Assembly (NCBI RefSeq): GCF_910586915.1
Contig: NZ_CAJULN010000002.1
Location: 120,738 to 184,737 of the forward strand
DNA length: 64,000 bases
Reading direction: 5' to 3'
Source: an uncultured Bacteroides sp.
Lineage (GTDB): Bacteria > Bacteroidota > Bacteroidia > Bacteroidales > Bacteroidaceae
Notes under the pieces: generated by a model
Database searches by the model: none
What the model saw: only the letters and a program-made list of their open reading frames with translations
Told to the model about the DNA's origin: nothing
Part shown: in pieces, positions 44,812 to 53,196 of the stretch
How positions within the stretch are numbered: the first letter of the stretch is position 1
Layout: each line of letters opens with the position of its first letter
Translations under genes and position numbers: made by a program

Positions 44812-44905
44812 TTTCGTTCCACTATAGTGGGACGAACGGAACACTATAGTTTCCCTTGCGTTCCACTATAGTGTTCCGCAAAGACAACTACAGTGGAACG
44901 CAATC
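44812..44905. repeat. Palindromic ACTATAGT-unit element, variant arms
   Basis: Four units centred on ACTATAGT or ACTACAGT, here with arms CGTTCC instead of the CGTCTG arms of the elements at 23.1 and 63.1 kb. They form nested hairpins, for example TTGCGTTCCACTATAGTG followed by TTCCGCAA. The 399-bp gap between truA and the DUF5715 gene otherwise holds only promoter-like elements. Confidence 0.8.
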
Positions 44906-45004
44906 AATCTGCCCAACGAACCGCATCCCGACAGGCAACCGGCAGAAAAGCCATACCGGCAGGAATTATTTCCGTAAACCCAAGAGATTCCGATGTTTTT
45001 CATA

Positions 45005-45012
45005 TACCTTTG
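45005..45012 (+). promoter_or_regulatory. Candidate -7 element of the DUF5715 gene
   Basis: TACCTTTG fits TAnnTTTG, 16 bp before the chosen ATG at 45029. Its presence supports that start over the longer ORF from 44993. Confidence 0.55.
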
Positions 45013-45028
45013 CGGGCAAAAACAGAAA

Positions 45029-45706
45029 ATGACGATACACAAACTCCGTACCTTATCCCTGTTTTTGCTGCTTGCAGGAGCCACCGCCTTCACTTCGGGC
45101 TGCAAAAAGAAAGATATGTCGCTGAAACTGAACGAACCGCGCAACATCCGTGGAGTAGTCAGCTACAAACGCTCTTTCCCCGACCTGAACGACGCACACC
45201 TGAAAGCCGCCAAGACCATCGGCCTCCCCCCGCCTGCCGACCGCGAAGCGGCGGAAGCGATGAAAGAGAAACTCACGCATATTACCGGCAACGAACTGTA
45301 TGCCGTAGACTCCCTGACACACTCCATCCCCTATCTCGTGCCCCGTGCCGCCGTGTTGCTCGATACGATTGGCGCCAACTTCCTCGACTCGCTCACCGCC
45401 AAAGGGCTGAATCCGAACCGGGTAATCGTCACCTCGGTGTTGCGCACCGAAAAGGATGTAGCCCGCCTTCGCCGCCGCAACAGAAACGCTTCGGCAAACT
45501 CGGCACACTGCTTCGGGGCTACGTTCGACATCAGTTGGAAACGCTTCAAAAAGGTAGAGGACAAAGACGGACGCCCTCTGCAAGACGTAAGCGCGGACAC
45601 ACTGAAACTCGTTCTGTCTGAGGTTTTAAGAGACTTGCGGAAGGCGGAAAAATGCTACGTGAAATATGAGTTGAAGCAGGGATGTTTCCACATCACCGCC
45701 CGATAA
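45029..45706 (+). CDS. DUF5715 lipoprotein with M15-like metal-site motif
   Basis: A 225-aa lipoprotein from ATG 45029 (MTIHKLRTLS), lipid cysteine C25 followed by KKKD. The C-terminal half has RTEKDVARLRRRN, then SAHCFGATFD and finally CFHIT. The S-x-H-x3-G-x3-D pattern plus a late histidine resembles the zinc site of LAS/M15 peptidases (VanY/VanX, DacA-type), which cut peptidoglycan peptides. The family assignment DUF5715 is from memory. A murein carboxypeptidase or endopeptidase role is inference; the N-terminal 100 residues have no recognised domain. Confidence 0.8.
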   Translation: MTIHKLRTLSLFLLLAGATAFTSGCKKKDMSLKLNEPRNIRGVVSYKRSFPDLNDAHLKAAKTIGLPPPADREAAEAMKEKLTHITGNELYAVDSLTHSIPYLVPRAAVLLDTIGANFLDSLTAKGLNPNRVIVTSVLRTEKDVARLRRRNRNASANSAHCFGATFDISWKRFKKVEDKDGRPLQDVSADTLKLVLSEVLRDLRKAEKCYVKYELKQGCFHITAR

Positions 45707-45774
45707 CGGGGAGATGCGTGTAAAATGCAGTAAAATTCATCGCCCAAACAACCGGAGAATCCAAAACGTTTCAT

Positions 45775-45782
45775 TAAATTTG
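45775..45782 (+). promoter_or_regulatory. Candidate -7 element of the PhoH-like gene
   Basis: TAAATTTG fits TAnnTTTG, 28 bp before the ATG at 45811. No -33 TTTG at the expected spacing. Confidence 0.45.
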
Positions 45783-45810
45783 CAGAAATTTTTTTCTTTA
45801 ATACGATTGA

Positions 45811-46794
45811 ATGATAGAGAAAGCAATTGTTCTTGAGGATGTTGATCCTGTTATTTTTTACGGCGTAAACAACGCCAACATACAGTTAATTAAAGCTTTA
45901 TATCCAAAGCTGCGCATCGTTGCCCGTGGCAATGTCATCAAAGTGCTGGGCGATGAGGAAGAGATGTGCGCCTTTGAAGAAAACATCACCAAACTCGAAA
46001 AATACTGCGCCCAATACAACGCGCTGAAAGAAGAAGTCATCATCGACATCATAAAAGGGAATGCTCCACAAACGGAACAGAGCAGCAACGTGATTGTGTT
46101 CAGCGTCACGGGAAAGCCCATCATCCCCCGAAGCGAAAACCAGCAGAAACTTGTGGAAGGATTCGCCAAGAACGATATGGTATTCGCCATCGGCCCCGCA
46201 GGTTCGGGAAAGACGTACACCGCCATCGCCCTTGCCGTACGGGCGTTGAAGAACAAAGAAATCAAAAAAATTATCCTCAGCCGCCCCGCCGTAGAAGCGG
46301 GAGAGAAACTCGGCTTCCTGCCCGGCGACATGAAAGACAAGATAGACCCTTACCTGCAACCTCTGTACGATGCGCTTCAGGACATGATACCCGCCGCCAA
46401 GTTAAAGGAATACATGGAACTGAACATCATACAGATTGCCCCGCTGGCCTTCATGCGCGGACGCACACTGAACGACGCAGTCGTGATTCTCGACGAAGCG
46501 CAGAACACCACCGCCCAACAGATTAAGATGTTCCTCACCCGTATGGGCATGAACACCAAAATGATTGTGACGGGAGACATGACACAAATCGACCTGCCCG
46601 CCTCGCAAACTTCGGGACTGGTGCAGGCACTCCGCATACTGAAAGGGGTGAAAGGCATCAGTTTTGTCGAACTGAACCGGAAAGACATCGTGCGCCACAA
46701 ACTGGTGGAACGCATCGTAGACGCTTATGAGAAATTCGACAAGGAAGCGAAAGCCGAACGGGAGAGACGGAAAAACGAAACTAATAATTTGTAA
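45811..46794 (+). CDS. PhoH-like ATPase
   Basis: A 327-aa cytosolic PhoH/YbeZ family protein. An N-terminal KH-like segment (about 15-75) precedes the ATPase domain with Walker A GPAGSGKT (128-135), the RPAVEAGEKLGFLPGD loop and Walker B VVILDEAQN. The family is linked to RNA metabolism and ribosome maturation along with YbeY. It begins a run with purC 14 bp downstream. Confidence 0.94.
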   Translation: MIEKAIVLEDVDPVIFYGVNNANIQLIKALYPKLRIVARGNVIKVLGDEEEMCAFEENITKLEKYCAQYNALKEEVIIDIIKGNAPQTEQSSNVIVFSVTGKPIIPRSENQQKLVEGFAKNDMVFAIGPAGSGKTYTAIALAVRALKNKEIKKIILSRPAVEAGEKLGFLPGDMKDKIDPYLQPLYDALQDMIPAAKLKEYMELNIIQIAPLAFMRGRTLNDAVVILDEAQNTTAQQIKMFLTRMGMNTKMIVTGDMTQIDLPASQTSGLVQALRILKGVKGISFVELNRKDIVRHKLVERIVDAYEKFDKEAKAERERRKNETNNL

Positions 46795-46808
46795 TTACAG
46801 ATAAGACA

Positions 46809-47753
46809 ATGAAAGCATTAACAAAAACAGATTTCAACTTTCCGGGACAGAAAAGCGTGTACCACGGAAAAGTGCGCGATGTGTACAACATCAACGGCGA
46901 AAAACTCGTCATGGTAGCAACCGACCGCATTTCGGCCTTTGACGTAGTACTGCCCGAAGGTATTCCCTACAAAGGACAAATGCTGAACCAGATTGCAGCC
47001 AAATTCCTCGACGCCACTACCGACATCTGCCCGAACTGGAAACTGGCCACTCCAGACCCGATGGTTACGGTGGGCGTGATGTGCGAAGGTTTTCCGGTCG
47101 AAATGATTGTACGCGGCTACCTCTGTGGCAGCGCATGGCGTGCCTACAAAAGCGGCGTACGCGAAATATGCGGCGTGAAGTTGCCGGAGGGAATGCGTGA
47201 GAACGAAAAATTCCCCGAACCCATCATCACCCCGACTACCAAAGCCGAAATGGGACTGCACGACGAAGACATCTCCAAAGAGGAAATCCTGAAACAAGGA
47301 CTGGCTACTCCCGAGGAGTATGAGGTGCTCGAAAAATATACATTGGCTCTCTTCAAACGCGGTACGGAAATCGCTGCGGAACGCGGACTGATTCTTGTCG
47401 ACACGAAATACGAATTCGGCAAGCACAACGGCACCATCTATCTGATGGACGAAATCCATACGCCCGACTCCAGTCGCTATTTCTACTCCGAAGGCTACCA
47501 AGAACGCTTTGAGAAAGGCGAGCCGCAGAAACAGCTTTCCAAAGAATTTGTACGCGAATGGCTGATGGAAAACGGATTCCAGGGCAAAGAGGGTCAGCAG
47601 GTACCCGAAATGACACCGGCTATCGTGCAGAGCATCAGCGACCGCTACATCGAATTGTACGAAAACATCACCGGCGAGAAATTTGTGAAAGAAGATACAA
47701 GCAACATCGCCGAGCGTATCGAAAAGAACGTTTCATCCATGATTAACGGTTAA
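46809..47753 (+). CDS. purC: Phosphoribosylaminoimidazole-succinocarboxamide synthase
   Basis: A 314-aa SAICAR synthetase of purine synthesis, joining CAIR and aspartate with ATP. Family signatures include GKVRDVYNINGEKLVMVATDRISAFD near the N-terminus, the IVRGYLCGSAWRAYK segment and LILVDTKYEFGKHNG with DEIHTPDSSRY. Length fits the longer PurC type. It is 14 bp after the PhoH gene and 33 bp before ubiE. Confidence 0.96.
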   Translation: MKALTKTDFNFPGQKSVYHGKVRDVYNINGEKLVMVATDRISAFDVVLPEGIPYKGQMLNQIAAKFLDATTDICPNWKLATPDPMVTVGVMCEGFPVEMIVRGYLCGSAWRAYKSGVREICGVKLPEGMRENEKFPEPIITPTTKAEMGLHDEDISKEEILKQGLATPEEYEVLEKYTLALFKRGTEIAAERGLILVDTKYEFGKHNGTIYLMDEIHTPDSSRYFYSEGYQERFEKGEPQKQLSKEFVREWLMENGFQGKEGQQVPEMTPAIVQSISDRYIELYENITGEKFVKEDTSNIAERIEKNVSSMING

Positions 47754-47786
47754 GCAGCAGCCGTCAATCGCCATCGAAAACAAGAA

Positions 47787-48524
47787 ATGGACTACCCACA
47801 GCAACATATCAAACCTTACGACAAGGAGGGGAAAAAGAGCGAGCAGGTGGAGCGTATGTTCGACAACATCGCCCACGCTTACGACAGGTTGAACCACGCC
47901 CTCTCTTTGGGCATCGACCGCAGTTGGCGACGCAAAGCCATTGCCTGGCTGCACCCTTTCCAGCCGCAGCGCATGATGGACGTGGCAACCGGCACGGGAG
48001 ATTTCGCCATCCTTGCCTGCCGCAAACTGCAACCTGCCGAACTAATCGGCACGGACATCTCGGAAGGTATGATGAACGTGGGACGCGAAAAAGTAAAGAA
48101 AGCGGGACTCTCGGACAAAATCTCTTTTGCCCGGGAGGACTGCACTTCTCTTTCTTTTGCCGACAATGACTTTGACGCCATTACCGTAGCATTCGGCATC
48201 CGCAACTTCGAGGACCTTGACAAAGGGCTTTCCGAAATGTGTCGGGTACTGAAACCGGGAGGACATCTCGTGATTTTAGAGCTTACCACCCCCGACCGCT
48301 TCCCGATGAAGCAACTGTTTGCCGTCTACTCCAAAGCCGTCATCCCATTGTTGGGCAAACTGCTCTCCAAAGACAACTGTGCCTACCGTTATCTGCCGGA
48401 CACCATCAAGGTTTTTCCGCAAGGGGAAATCATGAAGGAAGTCATCGCACGCGCCGGATTCAGCAAAGTCCATTTCCGACGGCTCACATTCGGTATCTGC
48501 ACGCTTTACACCGCAACAAAATAA
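47787..48524 (+). CDS. ubiE: UbiE/MenG C-methyltransferase (menaquinone synthesis)
   Basis: A 245-aa SAM-dependent methyltransferase. Motif I is MDVATGTGDFA (about residues 64-74); the UbiE signatures HAYDRLNHALSLGIDRSWR and VAFGIRNFEDLDKGLSEMCRVLKPGG are present. In a menaquinone-using Bacteroides it should methylate demethylmenaquinone (MenG role). It lies in a purC-ubiE-aroE run. Confidence 0.95.
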   Translation: MDYPQQHIKPYDKEGKKSEQVERMFDNIAHAYDRLNHALSLGIDRSWRRKAIAWLHPFQPQRMMDVATGTGDFAILACRKLQPAELIGTDISEGMMNVGREKVKKAGLSDKISFAREDCTSLSFADNDFDAITVAFGIRNFEDLDKGLSEMCRVLKPGGHLVILELTTPDRFPMKQLFAVYSKAVIPLLGKLLSKDNCAYRYLPDTIKVFPQGEIMKEVIARAGFSKVHFRRLTFGICTLYTATK

Positions 48525-48562
48525 CGAATTACAATGATTGATTAATTTAATCCGTTCGTATC

Positions 48563-49309
48563 ATGGAAAAATATGGTTTAATCGGTTACCCGCTCCGACA
48601 TTCATTCTCCATCGGATATTTCAACGAGAAATTCAAGTCCGAAGATATCAATGCAGAATATGTGAACTTCGAGATTCCCAAAATCGACGAATTCACGGAA
48701 GTGATTGAAGCAAATCCCAACCTGTGTGGTCTGAACGTCACTATTCCTTACAAGGAACAAGTCATCCCCTTCTTGAGCGAGTTGGACCCCGACACGGCGA
48801 AAATCGGTGCGGTGAATGTAATCAAAATTATCCGCCAACCGAAAGGTAAAATAAAGTTGGTGGGATACAACTCCGACATCATCGGATTTACCCAATCCAT
48901 ACAACCTCTGTTGCAGTCTCATCACAAAAAAGCCCTGATTTTAGGCACCGGCGGAGCGTCGAAGGCTGTTTATCACGGTCTTAAGAATCTGGGAATCGAG
49001 AGTGTGTTCGTTTCGCGCACCCGCAAAGCGGACGGCGTACTGACCTACGAGGAACTGACCCCCGAAATCATGGCGGAATATACGGTCATTGTCAACTGTA
49101 CTCCTGTCGGTATGTTTCCCAAAGTCGATTTCTGTCCCGACATCCCTTACGAGCTGCTGACTCCAAACCATTTGCTCTACGATTTGTTATATAATCCAAA
49201 CGTAACCCTTTTCATGAAAAAGGGAGAAGCACAGGGTGCCGTTGTTAAAAACGGTCTTGAAATGTTGCTTCTTCAGGCCTTTGCCGCCTGGGAAATATGG
49301 CACAGATAA
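48563..49309 (+). CDS. aroE: Shikimate dehydrogenase
   Basis: A 248-aa AroE, reducing 3-dehydroshikimate with NADPH in aromatic amino acid synthesis. Shikimate contacts S14 and S16 in HSFSIGYF, catalytic K64 in NVTIPYKE, the aspartate in GYNSDIIGF, and the nucleotide loop LGTGGASKAV are visible. It is 38 bp after ubiE. Confidence 0.95.
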   Translation: MEKYGLIGYPLRHSFSIGYFNEKFKSEDINAEYVNFEIPKIDEFTEVIEANPNLCGLNVTIPYKEQVIPFLSELDPDTAKIGAVNVIKIIRQPKGKIKLVGYNSDIIGFTQSIQPLLQSHHKKALILGTGGASKAVYHGLKNLGIESVFVSRTRKADGVLTYEELTPEIMAEYTVIVNCTPVGMFPKVDFCPDIPYELLTPNHLLYDLLYNPNVTLFMKKGEAQGAVVKNGLEMLLLQAFAAWEIWHR

Positions 49310-49370
49310 ATTCTCTCTCCTACCCCTTTTTCAAGACGAGAGAGTAAAAAAAGGATAAGGTATTATTGAT

Positions 49371-50321
49371 ATGAAGAGAAAAGTAGTTTATAGCATTATC
49401 ATCGTTTTGTTGGCAATAGCCGGCTGCATCGTCGGAGGAAGTTTTTATATGCTGAACTTCTCCCTGGTTCCCGACGCACAGCTATTGTCAAAGAATGCCG
49501 ACTCTTATCCTTTCATGTACAAGCACTATCCTTTCCTGCGCCCGTGGGTAGACAGTCTGCGGCAAACGAATGCACTGAAAGATACTTTTATCGTCAATCC
49601 GGACGGACGGCAGCTTCATGCCTATTATGCCGCTGCTCCCAAGCCGACCGGGAAGACGGCAGTCATCGTGCACGGATATACGGACAACGCCGTCCGGATG
49701 TTTATGATTGGTTACCTGTACAACCGCGATTTGGGATACAACATCCTGCTCCCCGAGCTTCAACATCACGGAGCCAGCGAAGGTCCTGCTATCCAGATGG
49801 GATGGAAAGACCGCCTGGACGTATTGCAGTGGATGAACGTAGCCAATGCGGTGTTCGGCGACAGCACGCAGATGGTGGTACATGGAATTTCAATGGGTGC
49901 CGCAACCACCATGATGGTATCGGGCGAGAAACAGCAGCCTTTTGTAAAATGCTTCGTCGAGGACTGCGGCTATACCAGTGTATGGGACGAATTCGCCAAC
50001 GAACTGAAGTCGTCTTTCCAACTTCCGCCTTTCCCGTTGATGTACACCACAAGCCTGCTATGCCAAAAGAAATACGGCTGGGGCTTCAAAGAGGCCTCTT
50101 CACTGAAACAAGTGGCAAAATGCAAACTGCCGATGTTGTTCATTCACGGAGATAAAGACACATACGTCCCGACATGGATGGTATATCCGCTCTACGAAGC
50201 CAAACCGGAACCTAAGGAACTCTGGATTGTACCGGGCGCCGACCATGCCGTTTCCTATCAGGAAAACAAACAGGAATATACCGATAAAGTCCGCAAGTTT
50301 GTCGAACGATACATTCACTGA
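49371..50321 (+). CDS. Membrane-anchored alpha/beta hydrolase
   Basis: A 316-aa hydrolase with an N-terminal membrane anchor (about residues 5-25). The nucleophile elbow is HGISMGAA with S174; the acid is in HGDKDTYVP and the histidine in PGADHAVSY, a complete triad. The oxyanion strand is AVIVHGYTDN. The substrate is unknown; esterase or lipase-like activity is typical of this BAAT/FSH-like group. Eight bp separate its stop from the TPM gene. Confidence 0.88.
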   Translation: MKRKVVYSIIIVLLAIAGCIVGGSFYMLNFSLVPDAQLLSKNADSYPFMYKHYPFLRPWVDSLRQTNALKDTFIVNPDGRQLHAYYAAAPKPTGKTAVIVHGYTDNAVRMFMIGYLYNRDLGYNILLPELQHHGASEGPAIQMGWKDRLDVLQWMNVANAVFGDSTQMVVHGISMGAATTMMVSGEKQQPFVKCFVEDCGYTSVWDEFANELKSSFQLPPFPLMYTTSLLCQKKYGWGFKEASSLKQVAKCKLPMLFIHGDKDTYVPTWMVYPLYEAKPEPKELWIVPGADHAVSYQENKQEYTDKVRKFVERYIH

Positions 50322-50328
50322 AACCATT

Positions 50329-51231
50329 ATGAAATCAATATTCAGCCTTCTCATCTTCACTTTCCTGCTGATTCCCTTGCAAGCGCGGGAGAAAGTATAT
50401 ACGATAGACAATCTTCCGAAGGTTCATCTGCAGAATAAAATGCAGTATGTGTGTAACCCTGCGGGAGTACTTTCGCAAGCTGCCTGCGACAACATTGACG
50501 CCATGCTGTATGCTTTGGAGCAGCAGACGGGTATCGAAACGGTAGTTGCCGCAGTGCCTTCCATCGGCGAGGAAAGTTGCTTCGACTTCTGCCACCAATT
50601 ACTGAACCGATGGGGCGTAGGGAAAAAAGGCAAGGACAACGGCTTGGTGATATTGTTGGTTACGGACCAGCGTTGTATCCAGTTTTATACCGGCTACGGC
50701 TTGGAAGGTATCCTTCCCGATGCTATCTGCAAAAGGATTCAGACGCAATATATGATTCCTTATCTGAAGGACGGCAACTGGGATGCAGGAATGGTGGCAG
50801 GCCTGAAAGCCACCTGCCAACGGCTCGACGGCTCTATGGAGAACGATGCTCTTTCCGATTCGGGCGAAGGCGGTTCGTTCGATTTTATCCTCGCCCTCTT
50901 TTTCTTCATGCTGATTGGGGGAAGTACGGCCTTCTTTGCCGCACGCAAACAGAGCCGTTGCCCGAAATGCGGAAAACATACCCTGCAAAGAAGCGGTAGC
51001 AGGATAGTGTCGCGAAGAAACGGTGTGAGGACAGAAGACGTCACTTATACTTGTAGAAACTGCGGACACACCCTCCTACGGCGTCAGCAAAGTTACGAAA
51101 ACGACTATCACCATCGCGGTGGCGGAGGAGGTCCGCTCATCGGCGGCAGAGGTTTCGGAGGCGGAGGCTTTGGCGGAGGCAGCTTCGGCGGCGGAATGGG
51201 TGGCGGAGGAGGTGCCGGTTCGCGGTTTTAA
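50329..51231 (+). CDS. TPM domain protein with zinc ribbon and Gly-rich tail
   Basis: A 300-aa membrane protein from ATG 50329 (MKSIFSLLIF). It has a signal peptide, a TPM domain (about 30-175, including LNRWGVGKKGKDNGLVILLV and YTGYGLEGILPDA), a transmembrane helix (about 185-203) and a cytosolic zinc ribbon (CPKCG and CRNCG). It ends in a low-complexity glycine tail. The YgcG-like architecture is common next to lemA, as here (47 bp apart). Such TPM proteins have been tied to photosystem repair in plants and to membrane stress; the bacterial role is unclear. Confidence 0.88.
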   Translation: MKSIFSLLIFTFLLIPLQAREKVYTIDNLPKVHLQNKMQYVCNPAGVLSQAACDNIDAMLYALEQQTGIETVVAAVPSIGEESCFDFCHQLLNRWGVGKKGKDNGLVILLVTDQRCIQFYTGYGLEGILPDAICKRIQTQYMIPYLKDGNWDAGMVAGLKATCQRLDGSMENDALSDSGEGGSFDFILALFFFMLIGGSTAFFAARKQSRCPKCGKHTLQRSGSRIVSRRNGVRTEDVTYTCRNCGHTLLRRQQSYENDYHHRGGGGGPLIGGRGFGGGGFGGGSFGGGMGGGGGAGSRF

Positions 51232-51278
51232 AAGAAGATTTGAAAATCAGATTATCAACATCAATAAAAACAAGAAAC

Positions 51279-51860
51279 ATGAAAAAGTCAATTATTATCA
51301 TCTTAGCCATTGTAGCTGCCATTGCTATTTGGGCAATCGGCGTGCATAACAGCCTTGTAGATATGGAAGAGAACGTGAACGGGCAGTGGGCAAACGTAGA
51401 AACCCAATACCAGCGCCGCGCCGACCTGATTCCCAACCTGGTAAATACAGTGAAAGGGTATGCCACGCACGAAAAAGAGACGCTGGAAGGAGTGATTGCC
51501 GCACGTAGCCAGGCTACCCAGATAAAAGTGGATGCCGCCGACCTGACGCCGGAAAAACTCGCCCAATATCAACAAGCACAGGGTGCCGTGACTTCCGCAT
51601 TGGGCAAACTGCTGGCCATCACCGAGAATTACCCGGACTTGAAAGCTAATCAGAACTTCCTTGAGCTACAGGCGCAACTGGAAGGCACCGAAAACCGCAT
51701 CAATGTGGCGCGCAAGAACTTCAATGACGCCGCACAGGTTTACAACACCAATATCCGCCGCTTCCCGAAGAATATCTTCGCGGGAATGTTCGGTTTTGAA
51801 AAGAAAGCATACTTCCAGGCAGAAGAGGGCAGCGAGAAAGCTCCCAAAGTAGAGTTCTAA
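51279..51860 (+). CDS. LemA family protein
   Basis: A 193-aa LemA protein from ATG 51279 (MKKSIIIILAIV). An N-terminal membrane helix (about 3-22) precedes a helical domain with NSLVDMEENVNGQWANVETQ, YQRRADLIPNLVNTVKGYA and NTNIRRFPKNIFAGMFGF, all family signatures. Function is not known. It ends its unit with the TPM gene at a long nested hairpin. Confidence 0.94.
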   Translation: MKKSIIIILAIVAAIAIWAIGVHNSLVDMEENVNGQWANVETQYQRRADLIPNLVNTVKGYATHEKETLEGVIAARSQATQIKVDAADLTPEKLAQYQQAQGAVTSALGKLLAITENYPDLKANQNFLELQAQLEGTENRINVARKNFNDAAQVYNTNIRRFPKNIFAGMFGFEKKAYFQAEEGSEKAPKVEF

Positions 51861-51890
51861 GCACAGCTTGAATTTTGCCCGGAAAAGTTT

Positions 51891-51950
51891 GCCGTTGGCT
51901 GACAAAGTATCCGTATCTCATCAGATACGAAAACTTTGTCAGCCAACGGC
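51891..51950 (+). terminator. Long nested hairpin after lemA
   Basis: An 18-bp perfect stem (51891-51908 with 51933-51950) encloses a second 6-bp stem (CGTATC/GATACG, 51912-51929). TTTTCC follows. Confidence 0.85.
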
Positions 51951-51966
51951 TTTTCCATTCAGATAG

Positions 51967-51997
51967 TTGGCTGTACGAAAAAAAAACAGTACTTTTG
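51967..51997 (+). promoter_or_regulatory. Promoter of the purM-prfA-pyrF unit
   Basis: TTGG (51967-51970, one base from TTTG) and TACTTTTG (51990-51997) are 19 bp apart, close to the Bacteroides consensus, 29 bp before the ATG. Confidence 0.7.
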
Positions 51998-52026
51998 TAG
52001 CCGTATACAAAATAATTCTATAACTC

Positions 52027-53193
52027 ATGAGTAATCAAAGATACATGATGCGCGGCGTGAGCGCATCCAAAGAAGATGTGCACAATGCCATCAAGAACAT
52101 CGACAAAGGAATCTTCCCGAAAGCATTCTGCAAAATCATCCCCGATATATTGGGAGGTGACCCGGAATATTGCAATATCATGCACGCCGACGGCGCCGGA
52201 ACCAAATCTTCCCTTGCTTATATGTACTGGAAAGAGACAGGCGACCTGTCCGTTTGGAAAGGAATCGCACAGGATGCTCTGATTATGAATATCGACGATC
52301 TGCTTTGCGTGGGAGCCGTAGACAATATCCTTGTCTCCTCCACCATCGGTCGCAATAAGCTGCTGATTCCGGGCGAGGTCATCTCCGCCATCATCAACGG
52401 AACAGACGAACTGCTTGCCGAACTCCGCGAAATGGGCGTAGGCGTATATGCCACCGGTGGCGAAACGGCCGATGTGGGCGACTTGGTACGCACCATCATT
52501 GTAGACTCTACCGTGACTTGCCGCATGAAGCGTTCGGACGTAATCGACAATGCCAATATCCGTCCGGGTGACGTGATTGTTGGCCTTGCTTCTTACGGAC
52601 AGGCCACTTACGAAAAAGAATACAACGGCGGTATGGGCAGCAACGGCCTGACAAGTGCCCGCCACGACGTGTTCGGCAAATACCTTGCCGGGAAATATCC
52701 GGAAAGCTACGATGCGGCAGTGCCCGAAGAGTTGGTTTATTCGGGCAAACTGAATCTGACAGACAGCGTGGAAGATTCTCCGGTCGACGCAGGAAAGTTG
52801 GTGCTCTCTCCCACCCGTACCTATGCTCCGGTAGTGAAGAAACTGTTGGATGCTTTGCGCCCCGAAATCCACGGAATGGTGCACTGCTCGGGCGGCGCAC
52901 AGACCAAAGTACTGCACTTTGTTGAAAATGTACGCGTTGTAAAAGACAACCTCTTCCCCGTTCCTCCCTTGTTCAAGACAATCCGCGAACAAAGCGGCAC
53001 AGACTGGGCCGAAATGTATAAGGTGTTCAATATGGGACACCGTCTCGAAGTCTATCTGTCGCCGGAAAAAGCGGAAGAAGTAATCGCTATCTCCGAATCG
53101 TTCGGTATCCCGGCACAGATAGTAGGACGTGTCGAAGAATGTGCCCACACAGAGTTAATCATCAAGAGCGAATTCGGAGAATTCAGATATTAA
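52027..53193 (+). CDS. purM: PurM-like phosphoribosylformylglycinamidine cyclo-ligase
   Basis: A 388-aa protein of the AIR synthase fold. ATP-binding and dimer motifs are seen in HADGAGTKSSLAYMY, DALIMNIDDLLCVGAV, GETADVGDL, VGLASYGQATYEKEYNGG and GMVHCSGGAQTK. It closes the imidazole ring of FGAM to AIR in purine synthesis. It is longer than E. coli PurM (about 345 aa), which matches Bacteroidetes proteins as I recall. prfA follows after 3 bp. Confidence 0.88.
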   Translation: MSNQRYMMRGVSASKEDVHNAIKNIDKGIFPKAFCKIIPDILGGDPEYCNIMHADGAGTKSSLAYMYWKETGDLSVWKGIAQDALIMNIDDLLCVGAVDNILVSSTIGRNKLLIPGEVISAIINGTDELLAELREMGVGVYATGGETADVGDLVRTIIVDSTVTCRMKRSDVIDNANIRPGDVIVGLASYGQATYEKEYNGGMGSNGLTSARHDVFGKYLAGKYPESYDAAVPEELVYSGKLNLTDSVEDSPVDAGKLVLSPTRTYAPVVKKLLDALRPEIHGMVHCSGGAQTKVLHFVENVRVVKDNLFPVPPLFKTIREQSGTDWAEMYKVFNMGHRLEVYLSPEKAEEVIAISESFGIPAQIVGRVEECAHTELIIKSEFGEFRY

Positions 53194-53196
53194 AGA

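Noticed and set aside
44647..44871. A 74-codon plus-strand frame upstream of the DUF5715 gene
   Set aside because: It runs into the palindromic element and has no credible family match; the gap is better read as regulatory.
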